Positions 7,983 through 16,196 of a DNA stretch of 64,000 bases are shown here, one piece after another. The notes beneath the pieces are model-generated. The model did not search any database. It was not told the origin of the DNA and was given only the letters and a program-made list of their open reading frames with translations. The DNA lies in assembly GCA_041675885.1 (NCBI GenBank), contig JBAYSY010000006.1, positions 19,773 to 83,772 on the forward strand, in the 5' to 3' direction. Positions within the stretch are counted from its first letter, which is position 1. Every line of letters begins with the position of its first letter. A program made the translations under genes and the position numbers. This DNA is from JBAYSY01 sp041675885. Its GTDB lineage: Bacteria > Pseudomonadota > Alphaproteobacteria > Rhodobacterales > Rhodobacteraceae.

Positions 7983-9413
7983 TCACGCCCCGCCCCAGCC
8001 CTCGCGCTTGCGGTAGATCGTCGAGGGGGCAAGGTCGAGTTCTCGCGCCGCCCGGGGGATCGAGCCGCCGTGCCGGTGGATCGCCGCCTCGATGGCGATG
8101 CGTTCGATCTGGGCCAGCGTCAGCCCGGCAAGCCCTTCGGCCAGCGCGGCCTCGTCGTTGCCGGGCGGCACGGGGGCAGGGGGGGCCGTCACGGGGTCGG
8201 GCGCCGCCGGCCCGCCGATGGGGCCACCCATGGTTTCCCCCATCGGCAGCAACCCCGGGGGCAGCATGGCGCGGGTCACGGTCGTGCCTTCGTTCAGCAC
8301 CACCACGTTGCGGATCACGTTCAGCACCTGCCGCACGTTTCCGGGCCATGGCAGGCGACGGAACAGGTCGCGCACCTCGGGGGAAAGCGTGGTGAACCCC
8401 TTGCCCTCCTCGGCGGCGAAACGCGCAAGCGCGGTTTCGGCGATCTCGATCACATCGTCCTGCCGGTCGCGCAGGGGCGGCATATGCACCGGCACCACGA
8501 AGAGCCGGTAGAACAGATCCTCGCGGAACCGGCCGTGCCGCACGGCTTCATGCGGATCGCGGTTGGTGGCGCAGACGATCCGCACGTCGACCTTGCGCGG
8601 CCGGGTCGCGCCCACCGGCGTCACCGTCGAGGTCTGCAGGAACCGCAGGAGCTTGGGCTGCAGCGCAAGGTCCATCTCGCAGATCTCGTCGAGGAACAGC
8701 GTCCCCCCGTCCGCCGCCAGCGCCGCGCCGGGCTTGTCGCTGACCGCGCCGGTGAAGGCGCCGCGCACATGGCCGAACACCTCGGATTCCAGCAGGTCGG
8801 GCGGGATCGCGCCGCAGTTCAGCGCAATGAAGGGCCCCTTGGCGCGCGGCGACGAATCATGGATCGCCAGCGCGCACAATTCCTTGCCGGTGCCGGATTC
8901 GCCGGTGATGAACACCGTGGCCATCGACCGCGCCACCGAGCGGATCGTGGTATAGACCCGCGACATGGCCGACGAGGAGCCGAGGAAGTCGCCCGCGGGC
9001 GGCGGCACCGCGCCCGGTGGTGCGGCACGGGCCTGTCCGGGCAGGGTCTCGCCCGCCCGCCGCGCGTTCTCGACCGCGCCGAGGATGCGCTGTTCGTCGA
9101 ACGGTTTGACGAGGAAATCATGCGCCCCGCCGCGCATCGCCTCGACCGCCTTGTTGATCGAGCCGTTCGCGGTGATGACGATCACCCGCGTCGCCGGGCG
9201 CTGTGCCAGCATGTCGCGCATCAGCGACAGCCCGTCGCGGTCCGGCAACATAAGGTCCAGCAACACCACTTCGGGCGCGTGGTCGCCGAAGGCGGCCTGG
9301 CCCTCGGCCGCGGTCGAGGCGGTGACGACCCCGTGGCCCGCCGCCTCCAGCATCGAGCGGTAGACCAGTTGCAGCGAGGGCGTGTCCTCGATCAGCAGGA
9401 GCGGTGCGGTCAT
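7983..9413 (-). CDS. Sigma-54-dependent response regulator, LuxO/NtrC type
   Basis: 476 residues in the order receiver, AAA+ and helix-turn-helix. The receiver (1-120) has Asp53 in VVLLDLMLPD and the conserved Lys in FLVKPF. The AAA+ domain (about 145-380) has Walker A GESGTGKE, an intact GAFTGA loop for sigma-54 contact, and the Walker B TLFLDEI. The Fis-type C terminus is GSIPRAARELDLAPSTIYRKRE. It should therefore activate sigma-54 promoters when phosphorylated. The start overlaps the end of the upstream hybrid kinase by four bases (ATGA), so the two form a translationally coupled pair. It resembles LuxO in layout. The target genes are not visible. It is the only one of the three AAA+ regulators in this window with GAFTGA. 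Confidence 0.9.
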   Translation of the reverse strand: MTAPLLLIEDTPSLQLVYRSMLEAAGHGVVTASTAAEGQAAFGDHAPEVVLLDLMLPDRDGLSLMRDMLAQRPATRVIVITANGSINKAVEAMRGGAHDFLVKPFDEQRILGAVENARRAGETLPGQARAAPPGAVPPPAGDFLGSSSAMSRVYTTIRSVARSMATVFITGESGTGKELCALAIHDSSPRAKGPFIALNCGAIPPDLLESEVFGHVRGAFTGAVSDKPGAALAADGGTLFLDEICEMDLALQPKLLRFLQTSTVTPVGATRPRKVDVRIVCATNRDPHEAVRHGRFREDLFYRLFVVPVHMPPLRDRQDDVIEIAETALARFAAEEGKGFTTLSPEVRDLFRRLPWPGNVRQVLNVIRNVVVLNEGTTVTRAMLPPGLLPMGETMGGPIGGPAAPDPVTAPPAPVPPGNDEAALAEGLAGLTLAQIERIAIEAAIHRHGGSIPRAARELDLAPSTIYRKREGWGGA

Positions 9414-10990
9414 GCCGCACCCCCCGGCGCATTGGTGGCAAGGTAGTGGATCAGGTCGTCGAGCAGCACCAGAAGCGGCCCCGACAGTTCCGGCAGCCCC
9501 GAAGGGTCGCGGCGGTGGGCGGCGGTGTTCAGCGTCTCGGCATGGTATTGCAGCCGCTGCGCCCCCACCGCACCGGCCAGCGCGATCAGCACATGGGTCT
9601 GGGCCCGCAATTCGGCCCAGTCGGGTTCGGCCAGCGCCATGACCACCTGCCGCTCCACATGGCGCAGATCCTGTTGCAGCCGGGCGAACAGCTCGCGCGA
9701 GCCTTCGGGGCCGGTCACCTCGACCAGCCGTTCGAGGTGGCCCGGCAGCAGCACCGGCGCTTCGGGGCCGGGGCCGGAGGGGACGACGGCGGTTTCGGGC
9801 GGGGCGCTGCGGTTCAGCACGCGGGTGATCGCCGCGCCGAAGGCGCCGATGCCGCCGAAGGGCTTGGCAAGGATACCGTCGGCGCCCGCCGCATAGATCG
9901 CTTCGCGGTTGGCGCGCAGCACATAGGCGGTGACCGCCAGAACCGGCGTGGCCGCCTGCGGCCCGGACTGCGACCGAAGCGCCCGGATCACCTCGATCCC
10001 CGACAGGCGCGGCATCTCGATATCTATCAGCGCCAGGTCGAAGGTCGCGCGTTCCAGCGCGTTCACCGCCTCCACCCCGTCCTCGGCGATCTCGACCTCG
10101 GCCCCGAGCCGTTCGAGCAGCGCGGCGATCAGGGTCTGGTTGGTGCGGCTGTCCTCGGCCAGAAGCACCCTTGCGTCGGTCAGGTCGGGCAGGGTGGCGG
10201 GTTCGGCGTCTTCTCCGGTTTCGGGTCCGGTTTCGCCCCCGGTTTCCGCGGCCCGGCCGGGGAAGCTGTCGGCGGGCAGGATCAGCCGCACCGCCGCGCC
10301 GCCGTCTGACAGGTTCCGCACCAGCAGGTCGCCCCCCGCGCGCAGCGCCAGTTCCTTGGCGATATGCAGCCCCAGCCCCGAGCCGGGCTTGAGCGTGCCG
10401 ACCGGGCGGCCCGCGAACTGGAACAGTTGCGCCAGCGCCGCCCCGGAAAAGCCGGGGCCGTTGTCGCGCACCTCGAACACCAGTTCACCGCCGGTGTCGC
10501 GGAACACCGCCAGCTGCACCCGGCCGCTGTCGGTGTATTTGATCGCGTTCGACAGCACGTTGGACAGGATGCGCTCCAGCCCGATCCGGTCGGTGGTGAT
10601 GACGCGCGGCAGGTCGCCTTCGCCGGAGATCGCGAATTCCAGCCCCTTGGCCCGGGCCCGGCCCGACCAGCGCATCTGCACGTCGCGCAAGAGCCGGGCA
10701 AGCTGGACGTTGCCGGCCTGCGCCGGTTCGGTCTCGCCCAGCATGGCGGCGAGTCCCTCCTCCAGCAGCCGCGCCAGCAGTTCCCCCGCCGCGCGCACCC
10801 GTTCGATCTGCACCCGCACGGCGGGGTCCATCGGTTCGGGGTCGATCAGCCGCAGCCCGCCGATCACATCCGAAAGCGCCGCGCGGATGTCATGGCCCAG
10901 CAGCGCCAGCGCCGCGTCCTCGCCCGCGTCGGCCGGGGCGGCGGCCGGGGTGGCCGTGGCGGGGCTTGGCGGCGGGGTTCCAGCCGTCAT
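9410..10990 (-). CDS. Soluble hybrid histidine kinase with receiver and degenerate Hpt domain
   Basis: 526 residues with no membrane segment or recognisable sensor domain. The phosphoacceptor box LGHDIRAALS places His33 almost at the N terminus. The ATPase domain (about 120-240) has the N-box SNVLSNAIKYTD and glycine boxes DNGPGF and GSGLGLHIA. A receiver (about 274-390) has Asp323 in ALIDIEMP and Lys376 in LAKPF. The C-terminal region looks like an Hpt domain with His466 in QTHVLIALAGAVGA, but the usual lysine three residues after the His is Ile469. AAGGAA precedes the ATG at 10990. The gene is coupled by ATGA to the regulator at 7983-9413, its likely target. Input signal unknown; a cytoplasmic or partner-delivered signal is implied. 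Confidence 0.88.
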   Translation of the reverse strand: MTAGTPPPSPATATPAAAPADAGEDAALALLGHDIRAALSDVIGGLRLIDPEPMDPAVRVQIERVRAAGELLARLLEEGLAAMLGETEPAQAGNVQLARLLRDVQMRWSGRARAKGLEFAISGEGDLPRVITTDRIGLERILSNVLSNAIKYTDSGRVQLAVFRDTGGELVFEVRDNGPGFSGAALAQLFQFAGRPVGTLKPGSGLGLHIAKELALRAGGDLLVRNLSDGGAAVRLILPADSFPGRAAETGGETGPETGEDAEPATLPDLTDARVLLAEDSRTNQTLIAALLERLGAEVEIAEDGVEAVNALERATFDLALIDIEMPRLSGIEVIRALRSQSGPQAATPVLAVTAYVLRANREAIYAAGADGILAKPFGGIGAFGAAITRVLNRSAPPETAVVPSGPGPEAPVLLPGHLERLVEVTGPEGSRELFARLQQDLRHVERQVVMALAEPDWAELRAQTHVLIALAGAVGAQRLQYHAETLNTAAHRRDPSGLPELSGPLLVLLDDLIHYLATNAPGGAA

Positions 10991-11290
10991 CGGGCCGGTT
11001 CCTTCGCGGGCATGGGGGGCGGGGTGTTCATGCCCCGGACACTAGCTTAGCCGGGCCGGGGAAGTCCAAGGAAACCTGCGCCTTGGTCCGGGGGCCGTTT
11101 CGGTGGCGGCGGGGCGCAGGGGGGCGAACCGGCGATACCCTTTCCCCTGCCCGGAGCAGGGCGCGTGGTGGCCAACCGGAAGCAGGGCGCCACGCCGGAA
11201 TCCGGCCCGGCCCGCCGCCGTGGCGCTTCCCCCTTCCATCCGCAGGCCGGGTTGCCCATAACGGGCGCGGGACGACGCGGGGGCAGGGTC
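10991..11290. other. Intergenic region between hybrid kinase and TauE/SafE gene
   Basis: Divergent gap of about 300 bases that must contain promoters for both flanking genes. A hairpin with stem CCCTGC/GCAGGG lies at 11145-11161. No RNA gene or credible short coding region was recognised; the exporter frame is open through part of it but lacks the conserved N terminus. Confidence 0.4.
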
Positions 11291-12124
11291 ATGGAATTCA
11301 CGTCGGATATCGTGTTGCTGGCGGCGGTGCTGCTGGCCTCCGGGGCGGTGACCGGGGTGCTGGCAGGCGTGTTCGGCGTCGGCGGCGGGGCGCTGATGGT
11401 GCCGGTTCTGTTCGAGACCTTCGGCTTTCTCGGCGTTGCGGATGCGGTGAAGATGCCGCTTGCGGTGGGCACCTCGCTGGCGGTCATCATCCCGACCTCG
11501 ATCCGCTCCTATCGGGGCCATCTGGCGCGGGGCGCGGTGGACCGCGACCTGCTGCGGGTCTGGGCGGTGCCGGTGGTCGCGGGCGTGCTGCTGGGCGCGG
11601 CCATCGCCCGGTTCGCGCCGCCGGTGGTGATGCAACTGGTGTTCGTGGTGGTGGCGGGGGTCAACGCGGTCAAGCTGATCAGCGGCACGACACGCTGGAA
11701 CCTCGGCAGCGAACTGCCGGGGGGCGCGGCGCTGAAGGGCTATGGCGGGCTGATCGGGCTGCTGTCCTCGCTGATGGGGATCGGCGGCGGGCAGATCGCC
11801 AATATCATCATGACGCTTTACGGGCGGTCGATCCATCAGGCGGTGGCGACCTCATCGGGGATCGGCGTGCTGATCTCGGTGCCCGGGGCGCTGGGGTATG
11901 TCGCGGCGGGCTGGGGCAAGCCCGACCTGCCGGGCGACGCGCTGGGCTATGTGTCGCTGCTTGGCCTGCTCTTGTTCGCGCCGACCACGATCCTGACCGC
12001 GAATATCGGCGTGCGGCTGGCGCACAGCCTGTCGCGGCGGCGGCTGGAAGTGGCCTTCGGCAGCTTCCTGGCGCTGGTGTCGCTGCGCTTCGTCCATGCC
12101 ATCGTCATGGGCGACGGGGGCTGA
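11291..12124 (+). CDS. TauE/SafE (TSUP) family membrane exporter
   Basis: 277-residue integral membrane protein of the sulfite exporter/TSUP family, with about eight hydrophobic segments in two related halves. Family signatures visible are the N-terminal GVLAGVFGVGGGALMVPVLF and the second-half repeat GLLSSLMGIGGGQIANIIM, followed by HQAVATSSGIGV. Members move sulfite, sulfoacetate or other small organic anions across the inner membrane; the substrate here is not evident. ATG at 11291 begins MEFTSDIVLLAAV, the normal start of the first membrane segment; a longer frame from 11165 has an atypical charged leader. It stands alone between the two-component pair and ntrYX. Confidence 0.88.
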   Translation: MEFTSDIVLLAAVLLASGAVTGVLAGVFGVGGGALMVPVLFETFGFLGVADAVKMPLAVGTSLAVIIPTSIRSYRGHLARGAVDRDLLRVWAVPVVAGVLLGAAIARFAPPVVMQLVFVVVAGVNAVKLISGTTRWNLGSELPGGAALKGYGGLIGLLSSLMGIGGGQIANIIMTLYGRSIHQAVATSSGIGVLISVPGALGYVAAGWGKPDLPGDALGYVSLLGLLLFAPTTILTANIGVRLAHSLSRRRLEVAFGSFLALVSLRFVHAIVMGDGG

Positions 12125-12159
12125 CCGCTATCCTGTGCGGCGTATGAAGCGTTCGGGGG

Positions 12160-12234
12160 GGTGCGCTGAAGCGCACCCTACGGCACGGCCATGGCCGACC
12201 GGGTGCGCCCCGGTAGGGTGCGCTTCAGCGCACC
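12160..12234. repeat. REPIN-like inverted repeat pair R1 (family A)
   Basis: Two 22-bp units face each other with a 31-bp spacer. Each unit is the perfect hairpin GGTGCGCTTCAGCGCACC (or its complement) preceded by the tetranucleotide GTAG; the units are 12160-12181 (minus orientation) and 12213-12234 (plus). The whole is 75 bp and ends 16 bases before the ntrX stop codon. A second copy of identical length lies on the other side of ntrYX. GTAG next to a short GC hairpin is the hallmark of REP sequences mobilised by RAYT transposases; no RAYT gene is in this window. Confidence 0.9.
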
Positions 12235-12250
12235 GCCCCGGTTGCCGCCT

Positions 12251-13645
12251 TCACCCCAACCCGGCCGATCCGTTGCCCGCCTTGTTCGAGGTGGCGACCC
12301 CGAGCGATTTCAGCTTGCGGTGCAATGCGCTGCGCTCCATGCCGACGAAACTGGCGGTGCGGCTGATGTTGCCGCCGAAACGGCCGATCTGCGTCAGCAG
12401 GTATTCCCGTTCGAACATCTCGCGCGCCTCGCGCAGCGGCAGCGTGGCCAGCGCGCCGCCCAGCACCATCCGCCCGTCACCGTTGCCCGCCGGTTCCTCC
12501 TGCCCGGGCAGTTCGCGCGCCTCGATCGGCTCGGCGCCTTCGCCGAGGATCAGCACCCGCTCCACCATGTTGCGCAACTGGCGCACGTTTCCGGGCCATT
12601 GCATGGTCTGGAGCATCGCCTCGGCCTCGGGCGTCAGCTCGCGCAGCGGCAGCCCCTGGGTGCGGTGGAACATGCCGATGAAATGCTGCGCCAGCGCCGG
12701 GATGTCCTCGCGCCGGTCTTCAAGCCCCGGCACGGCGATCGGCACCACGTTCAGCCGGTCGAACAGCTCCTGCCGGAACCGGCCCGCCGCGATCTCGGCC
12801 TTGAGATCGCGGGTGGTCGAGGAGATCACCCGCAGATCGACCCGCACCTTGTCCGAACCGCCGACGCGGGTGAAGGTCTGATCGACCAGCACCCGCAGGA
12901 TCTTCGACTGGGTGCCGGTGGGCATGTCGGCCACCTCGTCGAGATAGACCACGCCGCCGTGCGCCTGTTCCAGCAGGCCGCTTTCCACGCCGCGTTCCGG
13001 GGTCTCGCGGCCGAACAGCACCTCTTCCATCCGGTCGGGCTCGATGGTGGCGGCGGAGACCGAGACGAACGGCCCGTCGGCGCGGTTCGACTGGCCGTGG
13101 ATGTAGCGCGCCGCCACCTCCTTGCCCGCGCCCGAGGGGCCGGTCAGCATCACGCGGCCGTTCGATTTCGTCACCTTGTCGAGCTGCGACTTCAGCGCGC
13201 GGAAGGCGGGCGAGCCGCCGATCAGGTCGGCGGTGGTCAGGTCGCGCCGCCGCAGCTCGTTGTTTTCGCGCCGCAGCCGCGATGCCTCCATCGCCCGGCC
13301 GACCACCACCATGAGCTGGTCGATGTTGAACGGCTTTTCGATGAAGTCGTAGGCGCCCTGCTTGATCGCCGCCACCGCGATCTCGATATTGCCGTGGCCC
13401 GAGATGATGACGACCGGGATGCCCGGATTGTCGCGTTTCGTCGCCTTGAGGATGTCGATCCCGTCCATCCGGCTGTCCTTGAGCCAGATGTCGAGGATCA
13501 TCAGCGAGGGCGGCTCGGCGTTGATCTCGGCCATGCAGTCGTCGGCATTGGCGGCGAGCCGGGTGGTATAGCCCTCGTCGCGCAGGATGTCCGAGATCAG
13601 TTCGCGGATGTCGCGTTCGTCGTCAACGATCAGGATGTCGCCCAT
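12251..13645 (-). CDS. ntrX: Nitrogen regulation response regulator NtrX
   Basis: 464 residues. The receiver has Asp52 in SLMILDIWLKDSRMDG, which carries the extended loop typical of NtrX, and Lys in FIEKPF. The AAA+ domain has Walker A GPSGAGKE. The segment where sigma-54 activators carry GAFTGA reads FGRETPERGVESG instead, as in other NtrX proteins. The C-terminal Fis-type helix-turn-helix is GNISRTASFVGMERSALHRKLK. Partner of NtrY, sensing nitrogen or redox status in alphaproteobacteria. It overlaps the 3' end of ntrY by 16 bases. Missing GAFTGA suggests it works without sigma-54 contact, for instance as repressor or sigma-70 activator. Confidence 0.95.
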   Translation of the reverse strand: MGDILIVDDERDIRELISDILRDEGYTTRLAANADDCMAEINAEPPSLMILDIWLKDSRMDGIDILKATKRDNPGIPVVIISGHGNIEIAVAAIKQGAYDFIEKPFNIDQLMVVVGRAMEASRLRRENNELRRRDLTTADLIGGSPAFRALKSQLDKVTKSNGRVMLTGPSGAGKEVAARYIHGQSNRADGPFVSVSAATIEPDRMEEVLFGRETPERGVESGLLEQAHGGVVYLDEVADMPTGTQSKILRVLVDQTFTRVGGSDKVRVDLRVISSTTRDLKAEIAAGRFRQELFDRLNVVPIAVPGLEDRREDIPALAQHFIGMFHRTQGLPLRELTPEAEAMLQTMQWPGNVRQLRNMVERVLILGEGAEPIEARELPGQEEPAGNGDGRMVLGGALATLPLREAREMFEREYLLTQIGRFGGNISRTASFVGMERSALHRKLKSLGVATSNKAGNGSAGLG

Positions 13646-15914
13646 GTTCCCCCTCCGGCTTTCGCGGATTTCGTTTCCTGGCCGCGGGGCAGGCGGATCA
13701 CCGCCATCGCCCCGGCCCGGTTTTCTGGCAGGAAGGGCGGCGCGTCGGTCAGGGCCAGCGTGCCGCCGTGTTCCTCGATGATCTTCTTGACGATGGGCAG
13801 GCCGAGGCCGGTGCCGCTGGCCCGCGTCGTCACATAGGGTTCGAACAGCCGGCTGCGGTCCTCGGGCAGGCCGGTGCCGTTGTCCATGATGCGAATCTCC
13901 ACCGCCTGGTCGTCCAGCGTCATGGTGACGCGGATCTCGGGCCCATGGCCCGGGGGCACGCCTTTTTCCTTCAAGGTTTCAATGGCTTCGCCCGCGTTCT
14001 TGACAAGATTGGTCAGCGCCTGCGAGATCATCGTCGCATCGAGGTCCAGCATGACCGGCCCTTCGGGGATGTCGCTGACGAAGGTCACGCCGGGCTGGCC
14101 GCTTTCCTGCAACAGCAGCGCCGCGCGCAGGAGCGCCACGATATCCTCGGACCGCCGGTCGGGTTCGGGCATCCGGGCGAAGCGCGAGAACTCGTCGACG
14201 ATCCGGCGCAGGTCGCCGGTCTGGCGCACGATCACATCGACATAGCTGTCGAGCGCCTGCGAATCGTCCTCCTCCAGCCTGGCCGAGAACTTGCGGCGGA
14301 TGCGCTCGGCCGAAAGCTGGATCGGGGTCAGCGGGTTCTTGATCTCATGGGCGATGCGCCGGGCCACGTCGCCCCAGGCGGCCATGCGCTGGGCGCTGAC
14401 CAGTTCGGTCACGTCGTCGAAGGCCACCACATAGCCTTCCAGCCTGCCGTTGTCGCCGATCCGCGTGGCCATCCGCACCAGCAGGCTTTCCATCTTGCCC
14501 CTGCGGGTCAGGCGGATTTCCTCCTGCGCCACCACCTGTTGCGTCTCGGGGCCGGTGCCCTGGCGCAGCCGGTCGAACAGGGCGGCGAACTCGGGCACCA
14601 CGAAGGCGAGGTCGAGCCCGTGGCTGCCGCCCGCGTCGAGATCCAGCAGCCGCAGCGCCGAGCGGTTGACGAAATCGACCCGTCCGGCGGCGTCGAGGCC
14701 GACGACGCCCGAAGTCACCGACGACAGCACCGAATCGAAGAGCCGCCGCCGCCGCTCGGTCTGGCGGTTCGATTCGACCAGCGAATCGTGCTGGGCCTTC
14801 AACTGCCGGGTCATCTGGTTGAACACCCGGCCCAGGGTGGCGAACTCGTCGTCGCCCTCGGGTTCGGCCACCTGCACGTTCAGGTCGCCCGCGCCCACCC
14901 GCTGCGCCGCCCCCGCCAGCCGCCCAACCGGCCGCGAAAGCCGCTCTGCGAACCACAGCCCCAGCCAGATCGCGGCAAGGATCAGGATCAGCGCAAAGCC
15001 CAGATACAGCAGCCCGAATTCGAACAGCAGCCGCCCGCGTTCGGATTCAAGCTGCTGGTAGAGGCGCGAGGTCTCCTTGGTTTCGTCGAGCAGACTGAGG
15101 ATCGCGCCGTCCACGTCGCGGGCGACGAACAGGATGCGGTCGATATAGGCCGAGAGGCCGACCAGCGCCCGGAACTCGTTGTTGTCCAGATCGCGGATGA
15201 CGACGATCTCGCCTGCCTTCGCCCGGGCGATATCCTCGGGGGCGGGGCGGTCGAAGTCGAACAGGTAGGATTTTTCGCCCCGTGCCCGGATCTCGCCGCC
15301 GCCGTCGATCACATAGGCCCGGCGCAACCCGCGCTGCACCAGCAGTTGCCCCTGGCCCAGAAGCTGGCGCAACTCGCCGTCGTCCATGAAGAACACCGAC
15401 TGGCGGGCAAGGTTCAGATAGGCCGCCAGCGCCCGGTGTCGGTGATCAGGTCGCGGCGGTGTTCGTCCTCGTAAGCCTCGGCGGCGGCGAGGGAGTTCCC
15501 CACCACCTGCCGCACCCGGTCGGAAAACCAGCCCTCCAGCCCGACATTGATCGTCAGCGCGGCGAAGACCGCGACCAGCACGGTGGGGACCAGCGCCACC
15601 AGCGCGAAGACGCCCGAAAGCCGCAGATGCAGCCGCGCGCCCTCGCCGCCGCGGCGGTTTCCGGCAACGATGCTGCCGACCCTTGCGGCGACCAGCGCGG
15701 CCACGACCAGCACATAGACCAGATCGGCCAGAAGCATCAGCCGCAGCGCGGGCGAGGAGGCATCCTGGTTGAGCGGCCCGAGCACGAGGAAGGTTCCGAC
15801 CGCCAGCACCGGGCCCAGAATCACCAGCCCCAGCGTGGCGGCGGTCTGCACCCGCCGCTGCCGCCGCAGCCGGCTGAGCCGGACCCATGTGCTGCTGTGC
15901 GCGCTGCGCTGCAC
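13630..15914 (-). pseudogene. ntrY: ntrY sensor kinase, apparently broken by a one-base frameshift
   Basis: Membrane histidine kinase NtrY. The N-terminal part (15914 down to about 15436) encodes three membrane segments (LGLVILGPVLAVGTFLVLG; LMLLADLVYVLVVAALVAA; VFALVALVPTVLVAVFAALT) and the start of the periplasmic region. It then runs in frame to a stop at 15414 after DLITDTGRWRPI. The next frame takes over exactly there with ALAAYLNLARQSVFF and continues through a fourth membrane segment, HAMP, PAS, the H-box RRIAHEIKNPLTPIQ and the ATPase (NLVKNAGEA, GTGLGLPIV). Joining the frames needs one extra base in the GGGCGC run near 15431-15437. I chose GTG 15914 because AAGGA lies seven bases upstream; ATG 16007 is an alternative. 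Both halves are well conserved, so this is either a very recent mutation or a sequencing error. Confidence 0.85.
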
Positions 15915-16107
15915 GGTGAAATCCTTGCAATCCGGCCACAGGCAAGGCCGGGTCAATACCCCCCCGGTCTTGCGGTGTGGCTGACCGGACCGTCCATATC
16001 TGGCCATGGTAACTTCTATGGGGCCGGACGGCAACGGGTGGTGTTGCGGTTTTACACCAATGGGCGGGAAAGCGGCGGGCGGGTGGCGCATCCGGGCAAG
16101 GGGTGGC

Positions 16108-16182
16108 GGTGCGCTGAAGCGCACCCTACGGCAATGCCATGACCGGCCGTGCGCCGCCCCGTAGGGTGCGCTTCAGCGCACC
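16108..16182. repeat. REPIN-like inverted repeat pair R2 (family A)
   Basis: Same structure and length (75 bp) as R1. The units are 16108-16129 and 16161-16182, perfectly matching the 22-bp family unit, with a 31-bp spacer that is visibly related to that of R1. It lies in the 280-base gap between ntrC and ntrY and may form a large cruciform or an mRNA stem that separates ntrBC from ntrYX expression. Confidence 0.9.
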
Positions 16183-16196
16183 CCCACCATCACCCC

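Noticed and set aside
16108..16182. REPIN R2 considered as a rho-independent terminator
   Set aside because: No T-run follows either hairpin, and the same element appears in other contexts as an inverted pair, which fits a REPIN better.
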